A DNA stretch of 64,000 nt from Gnetum montanum (lineage: Eukaryota > Streptophyta > Gnetopsida > Gnetales > Gnetaceae). The position numbers were made by a program, and so were the translations under genes. Positions 55,233 to 64,000 of the stretch are shown piece by piece. The notes beneath the pieces were generated by a model. The model was not told the DNA's origin, did no database searches, and was given only the letters and a program-made list of their open reading frames with translations. The stretch lies in contig MNCI01025555.1 of NCBI GenBank assembly GCA_015680685.1, positions 80,757 through 144,756 on the forward strand. Direction: 5' to 3'. Position 1 is the first letter of the stretch. Each line of letters begins with the position of its first letter.

Positions 55233-56845
55233 TGTAACGACAGAAAGTGTTGGTCACTGGAAAATACCAAATGAAAATCCGTGTACACAGTCTTAACCAC
55301 AGATTTGTGCGAGGGCTGTGCTGGAGAAAATGAATCCGTAGTGCCCTGAATGGTATTGTCGATCAAACAGGGACTTACTCAACCAGTAAATTGATGAATA
55401 TTATAGATATTCCATGAAACAATTTGATTCGATAAATCATAAAAGGAGTAGAAAACAATGTAAATAAATTGAAATAATGACAACGTCAACGCGACAAGGA
55501 GTATCAGATTTAAGAAAGATGCACAATTCCAAGATCTATGTTTTGACCCGAAGACTAAGTATATTGTATACAAACTTCCAATGGCAAACTCCGCTTATCT
55601 TGTGCAAAGCATACACAAAATAACTAGAAAACTCTTCAACAAGGAGTACAGAATGAAGCTCGGTCTACCTCGTAAGCCAAAGATGGGATGCAAGGAAGGT
55701 CAATCCTGGATGTCTATCGATCAACTATTTTTGATCAATAAATCTTGCCAACTGCACCAGATGATCTCTCGATCTCTGATCTACTCTCTTTGCCTTCGGT
55801 AGTCTCTGCTCAAAACTGCCAGTGATTGCCAATGGAGAGAACTGTATTTTCACCAAAGGACTGATCGATCCTGCTGCCAATGCTCAAAAATGTCTTCTAT
55901 CTCTGCTAAAAGGTGATGGCCCCAAAGATAAGCTCAAGATGAAGATCCCGATCCAGATGATGATCCTTTCTTTCTTTGCCAACTGGAGTATTTATAAGTT
56001 TGGCATCATGTGGAGAAGGCACGGTCCCGATGACACGTGTCTCAAACTTTTAGAATATCGTTGACTTGGTAGACTTTGTATTGAAACTGGTCATGTCGCA
56101 TCACATTTTTGGGAAAAAGGCCAAAGTACCTTGTCAACCACTTTTGTAGAAGCTGCCTCATGATTATGCACAATACACTCATGAGCGTATTGTGCGTGTG
56201 GATAGCAGGTGCGTATCTGGTATTGTTTTAGCCGGCTTTACGCTGTATTACACTTGTTTACACTGCGTCATGTGGCAGAGCGTAATAGAGCATGGAAATA
56301 GTTGATTCAAGCTATTTTACACTCATTCAAGCTGTTTTACACTCATTTACATCGTAATAGAGTGTAAAAATGGGCATCCTTACAATAAATTACGCTTGTC
56401 TACGCTACGTAGTGTAATAAGCGTAAAAGCAACCAATCTGTAAAAAAGAAGAAATCAATCTGTCGTGCTCCTTTGGACTTTGACTTTGACTTCCTGAAAG
56501 CCCATTACGCTACTCTGCATAACAGAGTGTAAACTCAGCCTTGAACAAAAGACTTAGCAGAATATGCGTCAAGTCTTAGACCTTAAACTTTGTCAAATTC
56601 ACCGAAGTAAGTTACTTTCTGATATCGGGCTATGTTAAGCAGAGTTAGGCTGAGCGACACTATGCTATGTTGCATAATGTAGCGTAAAGAGAGAAAACAA
56701 AGTAAGATTGAAATCTGTAAGGAACTTGGAGACTTGATGTTGCGTGCCTCTTTGCCTTGTTCTGTCTTCTGGAATTTTGTCGCGAACTTTTGCTCGAATC
56801 GTGAATCTTTGCCTTAGGCCTATTCACAATTTCCATGGTGTTTCA
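55233..56845 (-). repeat. 5' LTR of element 3 (right copy)
   Basis: 1613 bases, TGTAACGAC to GGTGTTTCA on the + strand. Complement TATA box at 55989-55996. Contains a small local duplication (about 56305-56345, GCTATTTTACACTCATT-like) absent from the left copy, plus the TTACGCT/AGCGTAA word field at 56190-56690. Target duplication TGGGC follows. Confidence 0.92.
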
Positions 56846-56850
56846 TGGGC

Positions 56851-57068
56851 AGGTTAACTTGGATCTTCACACAGATGAAGTTGTATTGCTCTAGGGTGAG
56901 AATTGTATAGGTGGGATCCTTGCCTTGTAACCTAAGTGACCGACGAGTTGGCCCTTGAGGGTTCATGTCTCCAACGGTGACCATGGGTTTAGTTGTAGTC
57001 ATAGGATTTGAGATTTCGACATTAAGGTCAGAAACTAGCAATGCTTCTTTGATCTAAGAAGATTCCAT
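56851..57068 (-). pseudogene. gag: gag N-terminus of element 2
   Basis: ATG at 57068 (MESS, then a TAG where Gln fits, then IKEALLVSDLNVEISNP). PQGPTRRSLRLQGKDPTYTI and LEQYNFICVKIQVNLP lead into the element 3 target site. Across the duplication it continues with the text read from 39204 downward, matching element 1 at 2360-2420. This shows that element 3 cut a once continuous gag frame. Confidence 0.82.
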
Positions 57069-57592
57069 ATGTGTAACTAGCTTGACTAGCTGAACGTGTG
57101 TAAGCAGTGTATGCAAGTTGAGCAAGTCAGGTGTGAACGTTAGCGTGAGCGCAACCTAAACGTACGTGCGCTAGCTTGTGCGTAGCATATGAAAGTGTAG
57201 CATACGTGTAGCATCAGTGCAATGCAACACAACGTGCGTGAGTGATGTATGTACGCTAGACGTGTGCAGCAGTGTGTATACGCTGCATTGGGTTTTGTAG
57301 GATATGTTGTTTCAGATTTTTATAGCGTTGGGCTTTGTAGCGTGTGTACGCTGTGTTGGGTTTTTTACAGTGTGTGAACACTACACTTAATATTTTTAGC
57401 AACTGTTATGGAATTTACTACATTGGAAGCAACATAAAAATTTTTGCAAGGATTTAATTTAATCATGGATAGATTGGTATGATTTAAGAAAGCTAAGCTT
57501 GCATTCTACACTTGATCTACACCGTGCATGAAAGGTAACGGAATCAACATTTTATCGGGACGGAAAACAAGGAGGCCCTATTTCTAGCGCCA
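57069..57592 (-). other. Leader and primer binding site of element 2
   Basis: The primer site is the complement of 57574-57592, TGGCGCTAGAAATAGGG on the element strand. The leader 57100-57380 is a degenerate field of GTGTAGCATACG, CGTACGTGCG and TGTGTACGCTG words, many with CpG. No coding frame. Confidence 0.65.
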
Positions 57593-57597
57593 ATTTC

Positions 57598-59569
57598 TGT
57601 ACGATCCAAAATCAATCATCAGTGTAAGGTTGAAGAAAAAATGAACATTGAAATATCTCCAGAGAGATATAGCTAACCCTGCCTTTGGGTGAGGGCAAGC
57701 TGGAAAAATGAAGGTAGAGTGCCTTGGATGGTCTACATGCAAATCAACCAAGCACTTCCCTGAGCGTGAACTATGGCTTGCGCTAGGGTTGTTGTAACAA
57801 ATGTAACATGAATATGTAAACAGAGCATAGATGTAACATAAGAACAGTCCAGAATGATGCAAATGTAAAACAATGAGCTAGAATAATGTAAATAGCACAA
57901 TGAACTAGAATAATGTAAACAACGCAATGAACTAGAATAATGTAAATAGCGCAATGGAAGCTAAAACATTGTATTGTATTGATTTAGAGAATAAAGTGCA
58001 CTGGTCAAAATGTAGCTATGTGTGTAGATGGTAGGTCAAGCGTCAAGCCCCGGGATGAAGGATGAAGCATTTGCAGATGCTCAAATGCTAGGGGTCACGT
58101 GCACTCGAGCATCCAAGGTTGCCAATCAATGCTCTTTAGGTTGTCCTTTTTGCAAAATTTCCCACCTCATTTATGTTCATGAACAAGGTATTTATACATT
58201 TTTCTAGGCTCAGGAGTAAGATTTGTGAATGAGGTCAATGGCTATGAGATGAGAGAAAAACGGATCGCGTGAGAGGTGTGCATGGGCAAACTATGTTCTA
58301 GACCGGATACACTATATCTTACAATCTATTATAGCTTGTGAAAATTGGCTTACACTCATAGAAGCATGTACAATCTGTAGCATAAGAGCTTGACTGGCTC
58401 AAAAATGTGAAAAATTTACAATGATTGATAATGTACAACAAGAGCATTTTCCTCCAGCTCACTTAAAATTTATGAATCTGCAGACTAACTATTGCTGATT
58501 ATGCTTTTGCTTCACGAAGGTGGACAACATGCATTGATCTTGTCCTGGTGTGCCCTCAGCATGCATCTAAAGTGCTTTTGCTTGGTCATGACCAATGCTC
58601 ACGCTGGACTCACGTTGCTAGTGTGACCTTAGTGTCACCCTAGCATGCATGATCCAAAATGATGTGTTTTATGTCGAAATTCCACCCTTAAGACTTGTTT
58701 TTGAAGTGTAATTGCTTCTTGACCTTAAGGACATCTTGCATGTTTAATTTGGACCTATCTGTGCTTGGATTTGGGCCACTTTTGGTAGCTCATGCTAGGC
58801 TCATGCTATCAGCGTGACCTCAACATGACCTAGGAGTGAGCAAGCTGGGATGATACATTTTACACCAAATCTTGATTTTTGAGACTTGTCTTTCAAGTGT
58901 GACTGCTGCCTACCCTTGTAGAAGACTTGCAAGCTAAATCTAAGCCTTTCTATGCCTTGATCTTGGTCATTTTAGCAACTCACGCTAGGCTTACACTGTC
59001 AGCGTGAGCTGGACATGACTCCAACATGACCTAGGCATGAGCTTAGCATGACTTGGGCATGAGCACTGAAAATGGTGTATTTTCGAGCCTGAAATCAGAA
59101 TTCTGAGGGCTAGGACCTGGAGCAATCATTAGTGAACATTTAGAATGACTTGTACCTTCAAAATTAGACCATTTTGATGCTATTTTGGGGTAGTCACGTT
59201 GGACTCATGCTACCAGCATGACCTGGGCATGACCTCAACGTGAGTAGCAAGATTTGTGCGATTTTGACTTGAAATCTTGGGTTCTGGATGCTAAAACTTG
59301 GAGTATTCATCAGTGGGCCCCAAGGGAACCTTGCCCATTTAAATTAGGACCTTTTTGACTTGATTTGAAAGCTTTCATGGTTGGTCACATTGAGGGCAAG
59401 CTAGCTTGACAGCATGAGCAAGCTGGCTTGAACAAGTTAGCATGGGCAAGCTGGCTTGAACAAGTTGGCATGGGCAAGCTAGCTTGAGTCAAATTTTGCA
59501 ACTTGAACACTGAAAGGGGCTTGAGTCATTCTTGTTTCAAAGTGTTAGACCAAAATTAATGGTGTTTCA
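57598..59569 (-). repeat. 5' LTR of element 2 (right copy)
   Basis: 1972 bases, TGTACGATCC to GGTGTTTCA on the + strand, colinear with 31976-33967. Complement TATA box at 58189-58196. A 31-bp tandem array lies at 57865-57955. TCATG follows at 59570-59574. Confidence 0.9.
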
Positions 59570-59574
59570 TCATG

Positions 59575-59732
59575 AACACCATGATTTTTTGTAATTTGTT
59601 GATTTGTACACTCAAGCACTCAGTTTTGTCAAGTTAGTTTGTGTTGATTTGTTAAGAGTTAGTAAATAATGCAATACCTTGCTAATTTTGTAAAAGAACC
59701 TAAGGACTAGTTTTCATTCAATCATGGGATTA
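59575..59732 (+). other. Element 4 tail between element 2 and the 3' LTR
   Basis: Resumes element 4 after the second TCATG. AT-rich, no coding frame. The polypurine tract expected before the LTR is not convincing; CATGGGATTA at 59723 is the only candidate. Confidence 0.55.
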
Positions 59733-60628
59733 TGATGAATGTCAATAAGCTATGTTGATGGGCCCTCACTGACATGGCCTCATCAATGAAACCCTATCAA
59801 TGAGGCCCTGTTTACATGATGTTACCTTGTCAACAAGGCCCCATTTACATGGTGTTACCCCATCGATGAGGCTATGTCGACATAGTGTTTGCTACATTAA
59901 CATGGCCCTATTAATGCAAACCTAGAGCAAAAACTATAAAGACAAGCTCCTAGTCATGTTTATGAGCATAAAATTCATAGTACTAGCTGAACTCTTGTAA
60001 CTTTTACATTTGAAAGTTAGAATATTTCTCTTGAGTGCTTGTAGTAGGAGTCATTGAGTGTACAAATCTTTATTTCAGCATTATTATACTTGAGCATGAT
60101 AGTGTGTATGGAAATAAAGACAAGCTTCTCAATAAACCTTATATCATTATAGATAGCTTAAATGTTTTATTTATGTATTAGATATTCAATCAATTAAGCT
60201 AAATTAAGCTAAATTAGACATCAATCAATTAAGCTAAATAGGTTAAGTTCATAAGTATGACCACTTCAAGCATAACATGTATTCACTTGGTAACCCTAGT
60301 AGCATTATTACTTAGTATGCCTAGTAGTATAGCACTTGGTAACCTAGCAGTGGAGACGTGGGTTCAAGACATGTACAAAAATTAGGCCCAAATTCTTATG
60401 TTAGGATTAGTTAAATATTGGTTAGTTGGTTGAATCAAATTAATTATTAAATTATTCTATCTATCTTTTCAAGCACCAAAATCATAAAACACAAAATGAT
60501 AAAAAAAATTATATGCCTCGATTACTCTTAACCATACCATTATGCTTCACAAGTGTAATCGGAAAGAAATGAATGACCTTAGGACAAGGGTCACTTCCTA
60601 GAAGACTAGTGTACTAGAAACTATAATG
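59733..60628 (+). repeat. 3' LTR of element 4 (truncated end)
   Basis: Starts TGATGAATG and aligns with 21576 to about 22370. It includes an extra block of the GGCCCCATTTACATGGTG repeat near 59820-59890 that the 5' copy lacks. Homology stops after AAACTATAA at 60628, where TGTGTTGG begins, consistent with a new element inserted in the LTR. Confidence 0.75.
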
Positions 60629-60926
60629 TGTTGGCACATTTGGCCGTTACATGGAGTAGTTGGAATATTTTGTTCAAAATATTAGCACAATCCCTGGTTG
60701 TAAATTTGCAGTTTAGTATTGTGAGTTAATGGGTATTCTTGGAGAAGCAAGCCTGGTAAATAATCTTGATGTTGAAGCCTTCTTGGAAAGTAAATTAAAA
60801 TGCCAAGTTATTTTGAGTGAAGATTGGAATAAAAAAAGGAGGTGATTATTTACCACAAGAAAGCATACTCCCTGTTAATATTAGCAAAATAGACAACACC
60901 ATGGGTAATGGATTATCAAAAATCGG

Positions 60927-61160
60927 CTAAGAGTTGGAAGCAAGTGAAGGACCTAATGGACTACCAACTGGTTTTGAATCCGTAGATTCAAAATTATCAA
61001 AGGATGTAAAGGTTTCTGTATTGCAGAAAAACCCAAATTCACGTATGTCCAAAGGCCCATTGTTAACGCTGTCGGAGAAAAAAATGAAATCAGAAAAACA
61101 GAATTGAATGTCGTCGTTTTGGGGCAAATCCTTTGGCTTACCGTTCAGGATTGTGCCCAC
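60927..61160 (-). CDS. Unidentified 77-codon frame in the element 5 LTR
   Basis: Starts MGTILNGKPKDLPQNDD and includes FCFSDFIFFSDS and LDIREFGFFCNTETF. Local base composition is less AT-rich than its surroundings, and short frames at 61640-61720 have a similar look, so a captured host gene fragment is possible. No family recognised. Confidence 0.25.
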   Translation of the reverse strand: MGTILNGKPKDLPQNDDIQFCFSDFIFFSDSVNNGPLDIREFGFFCNTETFTSFDNFESTDSKPVGSPLGPSLASNS

Positions 61161-62125
61161 GCATCGGCCGGCTGAATTTATGTTGCTGACTCACTAGATG
61201 CTGAATCTGAGTTTGTGGAGTACATGGGAGGCCCTTCTTTCACCGCTAAGCTGAGTTAAAGGGGGTTTCAGGCAGCAATTGCGTGGAGAAAGCCAGACAG
61301 AACTGAGGCTAGTTTAGGGTAGAACGCAATGGATATATTATCGATTCCAGTAGAGGCACTTGTGGATTTTAGAAGAATGGACACCTCTCTTGCATGACGA
61401 AAAAATCTGGGTTTTCATCCACAGTAATAGTAAATGCCTTTAAAACCCTGGTGTACGTCGCTTGAAGAATCTACACCAAATGTTGGACAAAAATTCTGAA
61501 AGCCAGACAGTTTACTAGTTATCATAGAAGGAAGGCAGCGAAAATCTATGAAGCAAGGATTAAATCACATAATCATCAAAACCTATAGGGCATTTTCGAG
61601 AGGTAGAGGTTACAACAGTTGCAGATCCTTATGGAACACACGGCGACATTTCCTAACATGGTGGCTGAGTCTTCTCCTGTGATGGCAGCTGCTGGTAACG
61701 ATTTTTGGCCGAAGAAGATATTTTGAATCAGTTGCAGGTAGTTGCAGCATCGGTGCCTTCACCTTCGGGCTCATATTTCCACCATCCCAAATTCTAATTT
61801 CAATTATTGGGGATGCAGAAAGGATAAATTAACTACCGCTACCACCAATAAGGTGGATATTATATTATATTTTTATGGTAAAATCTTAGAGATTAATGAC
61901 ACTTAGTATTTGAAATTTAAATTAAATTAAATTAGATTAGGGAATTTAGACTTATTTTAATAAACTACTTACAAAGGCAATATTTATAATATTTATTAAT
62001 TCCCCCTAATTAAATGGGCAAGTAACCTCCTAACTTGTTGGGCAAGTAATCTCCTAATTGGTTGGCCAAGTTACTTGGGAGAAAAGTTAGCTAGGATATT
62101 TTGGCATGTAACTACCTTGTAAACC

Positions 62126-62136
62126 TTATAAAAAGG
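62126..62136 (+). promoter_or_regulatory. TATA box of element 5
   Basis: TTATAAAAAGG followed by a GA-rich leader (GAGGAAGAAGAAAGGG), a good plant core promoter in the right orientation, about 1.3 kb before the primer site. Confidence 0.5.
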
Positions 62137-63445
62137 CTTCATGAGGAAGAAGAAAGGGAATTTTTTTGGGGGGGATTTAGAGGAAGGATAATTGAGAGGG
62201 ATTTTGAAGGATAATTTTGAGAAGAGACTTTTGGGAGGCCTCATACATCACACTTAGGCTCTCACTTGTAGACACTTTGAGGTCTTGAGAAGAGCATTTG
62301 CAAAGAAGATTTGTAAAGATGATTGCTTGTAAGATGGCTTGCTAAAGGAAAGATTTCAACCTCTTTGTCATGGTCCTGTGAGTTATGCATTTCATTTTTA
62401 TTTTGTTTAATTTTAGCTAGTGGTTTAGATAGTATCATCCTTGACAAGTAATTTTGGGATTTTTAGATTGCTCTTACTATTCTTATTGCCCGATAGAAAT
62501 TTCTATTAAAATTTTTCCATAGAAGCACTTGTGTTTAAAGGCCTTAAGAGCATTTTAGTAGTAAATTTAGTTATTGTGCAATGTGTGGAAACTTCTATTG
62601 GGATTGTTGTAAAAGAGCCTCTGTTTGTAGTCACAGCGTTGAACAATTCAGTAGTCGAGAGGGTTCAGAAAATCTTTGGTATTTTGATGGGACCAGAATA
62701 GCTTCTTTTTATCTTTAAAGTGAATTCCCATGGTATTTCAATCAGAAATTTTCAATTTTTTCAAAGGTTCTGTTTGAATGCAATCTTTGGCATCTACTAT
62801 CTAGTCAAAATGGAGTCTCGTACGTGGTAGTTTACGCAGCAATTTTTGGTAGCATAGTAGGATTGTCTTGAAGAAATTCCTTGTTTGAGCCTTGGAGGTT
62901 TGAACAATTCATAGATATTGAATTTGTGATAAATTTATTGCGAATTATTTACTCATGTCATTTTACCTTGTTTAAATATTTGAGGTCTACACAAATCTAC
63001 TTTCTTTTCTTTTCTGCTTATTTCCATCGAATCTTGCTCTATTTCTAGTTTTCTTGTGAAACTATCTCTTCCTCTAGGGAAAATTAGGTGTAGATTGTGG
63101 AGTTATGCTCAAATGTTTTTGCAAAATTTTATGTGTTACAAGTAGGTATTATAAGGACCACATAGACTAGGAAGTTGAACAAAATAGGAAATTTTCAACA
63201 ACTCACAGTACTTGGCAATGTTGGCTGAATCTCTTTAAAGTAAGTCATTTATAGTTTACACACAACACAATCGTTACATTTCTCACAACCGCATGCCATG
63301 ACAGCACATACACATACTCATATTAACTACTGAGTTTATTTGGAGGTATTTGGGCCTTGTTGTTGCCAGAGACCAATAGGCACCTAAATCCTATTCGAGG
63401 ACACTCGTTGGTGGTCGCGTCTCAAACGATCACCAATAGTTCTTT

Positions 63446-63462
63446 TGGCGCTAGAAGGAGGG
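63446..63462 (+). other. Primer binding site of element 5
   Basis: TGGCGCTAGAAGGAGGG, the least decayed copy of the site shared by elements 1, 2 and 3. Confidence 0.7.
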
Positions 63463-63556
63463 CTGAAAATTAAGCCTCTAGGTTCATAAGCCTTATAATT
63501 TTAGCACATCAACAATTATTCGTAAGGATTAAGAAATTAGATACTATTTTCAGTTC

Positions 63557-64000
63557 ATGACCAAGAAGATTGATAGTTTGGAAAGTTTAAAAGTTTCACA
63601 AGATATTCTAGATTCTAAAATTGATTCTTCATCAAAGGAAGAACAAAATAAAGTTTCTAAATTGGGAACAAGTAGTGGAGTGAAAACTAGAAGATCAAGA
63701 AGATCACCCATTATATCTGGTTTTTCAATTCGTAAGAGAAGATCTAGAAAGTCTAAGAGTTTAACATTTCAAAGGAATAGGATGGCAAATCCTTGGCAAG
63801 GAGTTACACCATTAGGATTTCAAAATTACAATGATATTCTTAAGGTTGTTTACAAACATTTGCCTGAGCTTTTCATTCCTGGAAAAGCTTATTTAGCTGA
63901 AGAATATATTCACATGTTTGAGTTAGCTTTAGCTCATGCAAATATTCAACATGAAGATCAAGCTTGTAGGTTGTTTGTATCAAATCTAAAGGATATGGCT
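63557..64000 (+). CDS. gag: gag-like N-terminus of element 5 (partial, runs off window)
   Basis: ATG at 63557 and open to the window edge (148 codons). An acidic/Lys-rich start (MTKKIDSLESLKVSQ) is followed by a very basic patch (TRRSRRSP, RKRRSRKSKS), then ELFIPGKAYLAEEYIHMFEL and CRLFVSNLKDMA. The last part resembles the gag core where FxxxLxxxAxxW should follow. The basic patch may bind nucleic acid or act as a nuclear signal. No stop, unlike every other gag here. Confidence 0.55.
   Translation, partial: MTKKIDSLESLKVSQDILDSKIDSSSKEEQNKVSKLGTSSGVKTRRSRRSPIISGFSIRKRRSRKSKSLTFQRNRMANPWQGVTPLGFQNYNDILKVVYKHLPELFIPGKAYLAEEYIHMFELALAHANIQHEDQACRLFVSNLKDMA

Larger units (their letters stand above)
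39210..56845 (-). mobile_element. Element 3: Tat-like gypsy element with antisense cargo, nested in element 2
   Basis: TGGGC duplications at 39205-39209 and 56846-56850 mark insertion into gag of element 2. It has the same plan as element 1: LTR, primer site, gag-protease (54982-51165), antisense gene (46603-50682 on +), RT to integrase (46112-42651), 3' repeats, polypurine tract, LTR. Its LTRs are a different subfamily from elements 1 and 2 but share the GGTGTTTCA end. It has the fewest stops of the three Tat-like elements, fitting the youngest layer. Confidence 0.92.
31976..59569 (-). mobile_element. Element 2: Tat-like gypsy element lacking RT-integrase, split by element 3
   Basis: Same family as element 1 by LTR, gag and 3' region, in minus orientation. 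TCATG duplications lie at 31971-31975 and 59570-59574. Without element 3 it is about 10 kb: LTRs of 1992 and 1972 bases, leader, gag, protease, then directly the 3' repeats. RT, RNase H, integrase and the antisense gene are all absent. Gag is cut at 56851/39209 by element 3 and reads on across the cut. Confidence 0.9.
21576..60628 (+). mobile_element. Element 4: Athila-like Ty3/gypsy retrotransposon, interrupted by three insertions
   Basis: The oldest layer. It has a 5' LTR (21576-22442), an Asp-tRNA-type primer site, gag, protease, RT with FMDDFS, RNase H, integrase, a long downstream frame and a 3' LTR (59733-60628). FMDDFS, followed by a block like MVQEGIVLGHRIT, is diagnostic of the Athila lineage. 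A solo LTR sits in gag, and element 2 (containing element 3) sits between the downstream frame and the 3' LTR. Without inserts it would be about 9.7 kb. All frames carry many stops. Confidence 0.87.
60629..63440 (+). repeat. Putative 5' LTR of element 5
   Basis: About 2.8 kb without a second copy in the window. It holds TTATAAAAAGG at 62126, a short repeat of GCAAGTAACCTCCTAA type at 62018-62075, and an antisense frame at 60927-61160. The end near CACCA (63434) is inferred from the primer site. Confidence 0.4.
60629..64000 (+). mobile_element. Element 5: partial LTR retrotransposon running off the window
   Basis: Inferred from a clear primer site (63446) of the Tat-family type, followed by an open gag-like start, with a TATA box and leader-like sequence upstream. 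The left boundary at TGTGTTGGCACA is set by the end of element 4 homology and is not confirmed, because the partner LTR lies outside. The gag start has no stops in 148 codons, so it looks younger than the rest of the window. Confidence 0.5.

Overview
The window is repeat-dense nuclear DNA of a seed plant with a large genome, built almost entirely of old LTR retrotransposons nested in one another. Lineage-typical plant Ty3/gypsy domains (Tat/Ogre-like and Athila-like), a tRNA-type SINE head and GT-AG introns rule out a prokaryote or organelle. I suspect a gymnosperm from the depth and decay of the nest, but the sequence does not prove it. I found no intact host gene. Nearly every long reading frame is an element gene with in-frame stops, mostly TAG or TGA where a relative has Gln, Arg or Trp, as expected from C-to-T decay of methylated DNA.

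Layout. Element 1 (56-18026, + strand, target duplication CCTAT) is a complete but dead Tat/Ogre-like gypsy element. Bases 18032-21575 are older DNA with a LINE reverse transcriptase scrap, a SINE-like copy, an unidentified decayed gene and a minisatellite. Element 4 (21576-60628, + strand) is an Athila-like gypsy element. Its gag is split by a solo LTR (22755-24528, duplication ATATT), and its 3' end is split by element 2 (31976-59569, - strand, duplication TCATG). Element 2 is itself split inside gag by element 3 (39210-56845, - strand, duplication TGGGC). From about 60629 a further element (element 5) begins and runs off the window with an open gag start.

Main discovery. Elements 1 and 3 each carry, between protease and reverse transcriptase and on the strand opposite to the element, a gene of seven visible exons with six introns. 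The two copies share exon order, similar exon lengths and every intron phase (2,1,1,1,1,0), and they align as protein from end to end. Exons 1-2 resemble the FCP1/NLI-interacting-factor (HAD-superfamily) phosphatase fold without its catalytic aspartates. Exon 3 encodes a conserved domain I cannot name with certainty, and exons 6-7 a charged, probably coiled-coil region with an acidic tail. The gene sits where Ogre elements have an intron between gag-protease and RT-integrase. Both copies keep a plausible sense-strand 3' splice site 10-12 bases upstream of the RT frame start. I read this as a cellular-type gene carried as antisense cargo inside a retrotransposon intron; antisense orientation protects its introns from loss through the RNA intermediate.

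How the parts work together. In an active ancestor the LTR (TATA box about 1.2 kb in) would drive genomic RNA, gag and protease would come from the first frame, RT-RNase H-second RNase H-integrase from the second, and the cargo gene from its own opposite-strand promoter. Element 2 lacks both cargo and RT-integrase and could only have moved in trans, unless the loss came after insertion. A degenerate motif of about 27-33 bp is repeated 3' of integrase and flanks the cargo.
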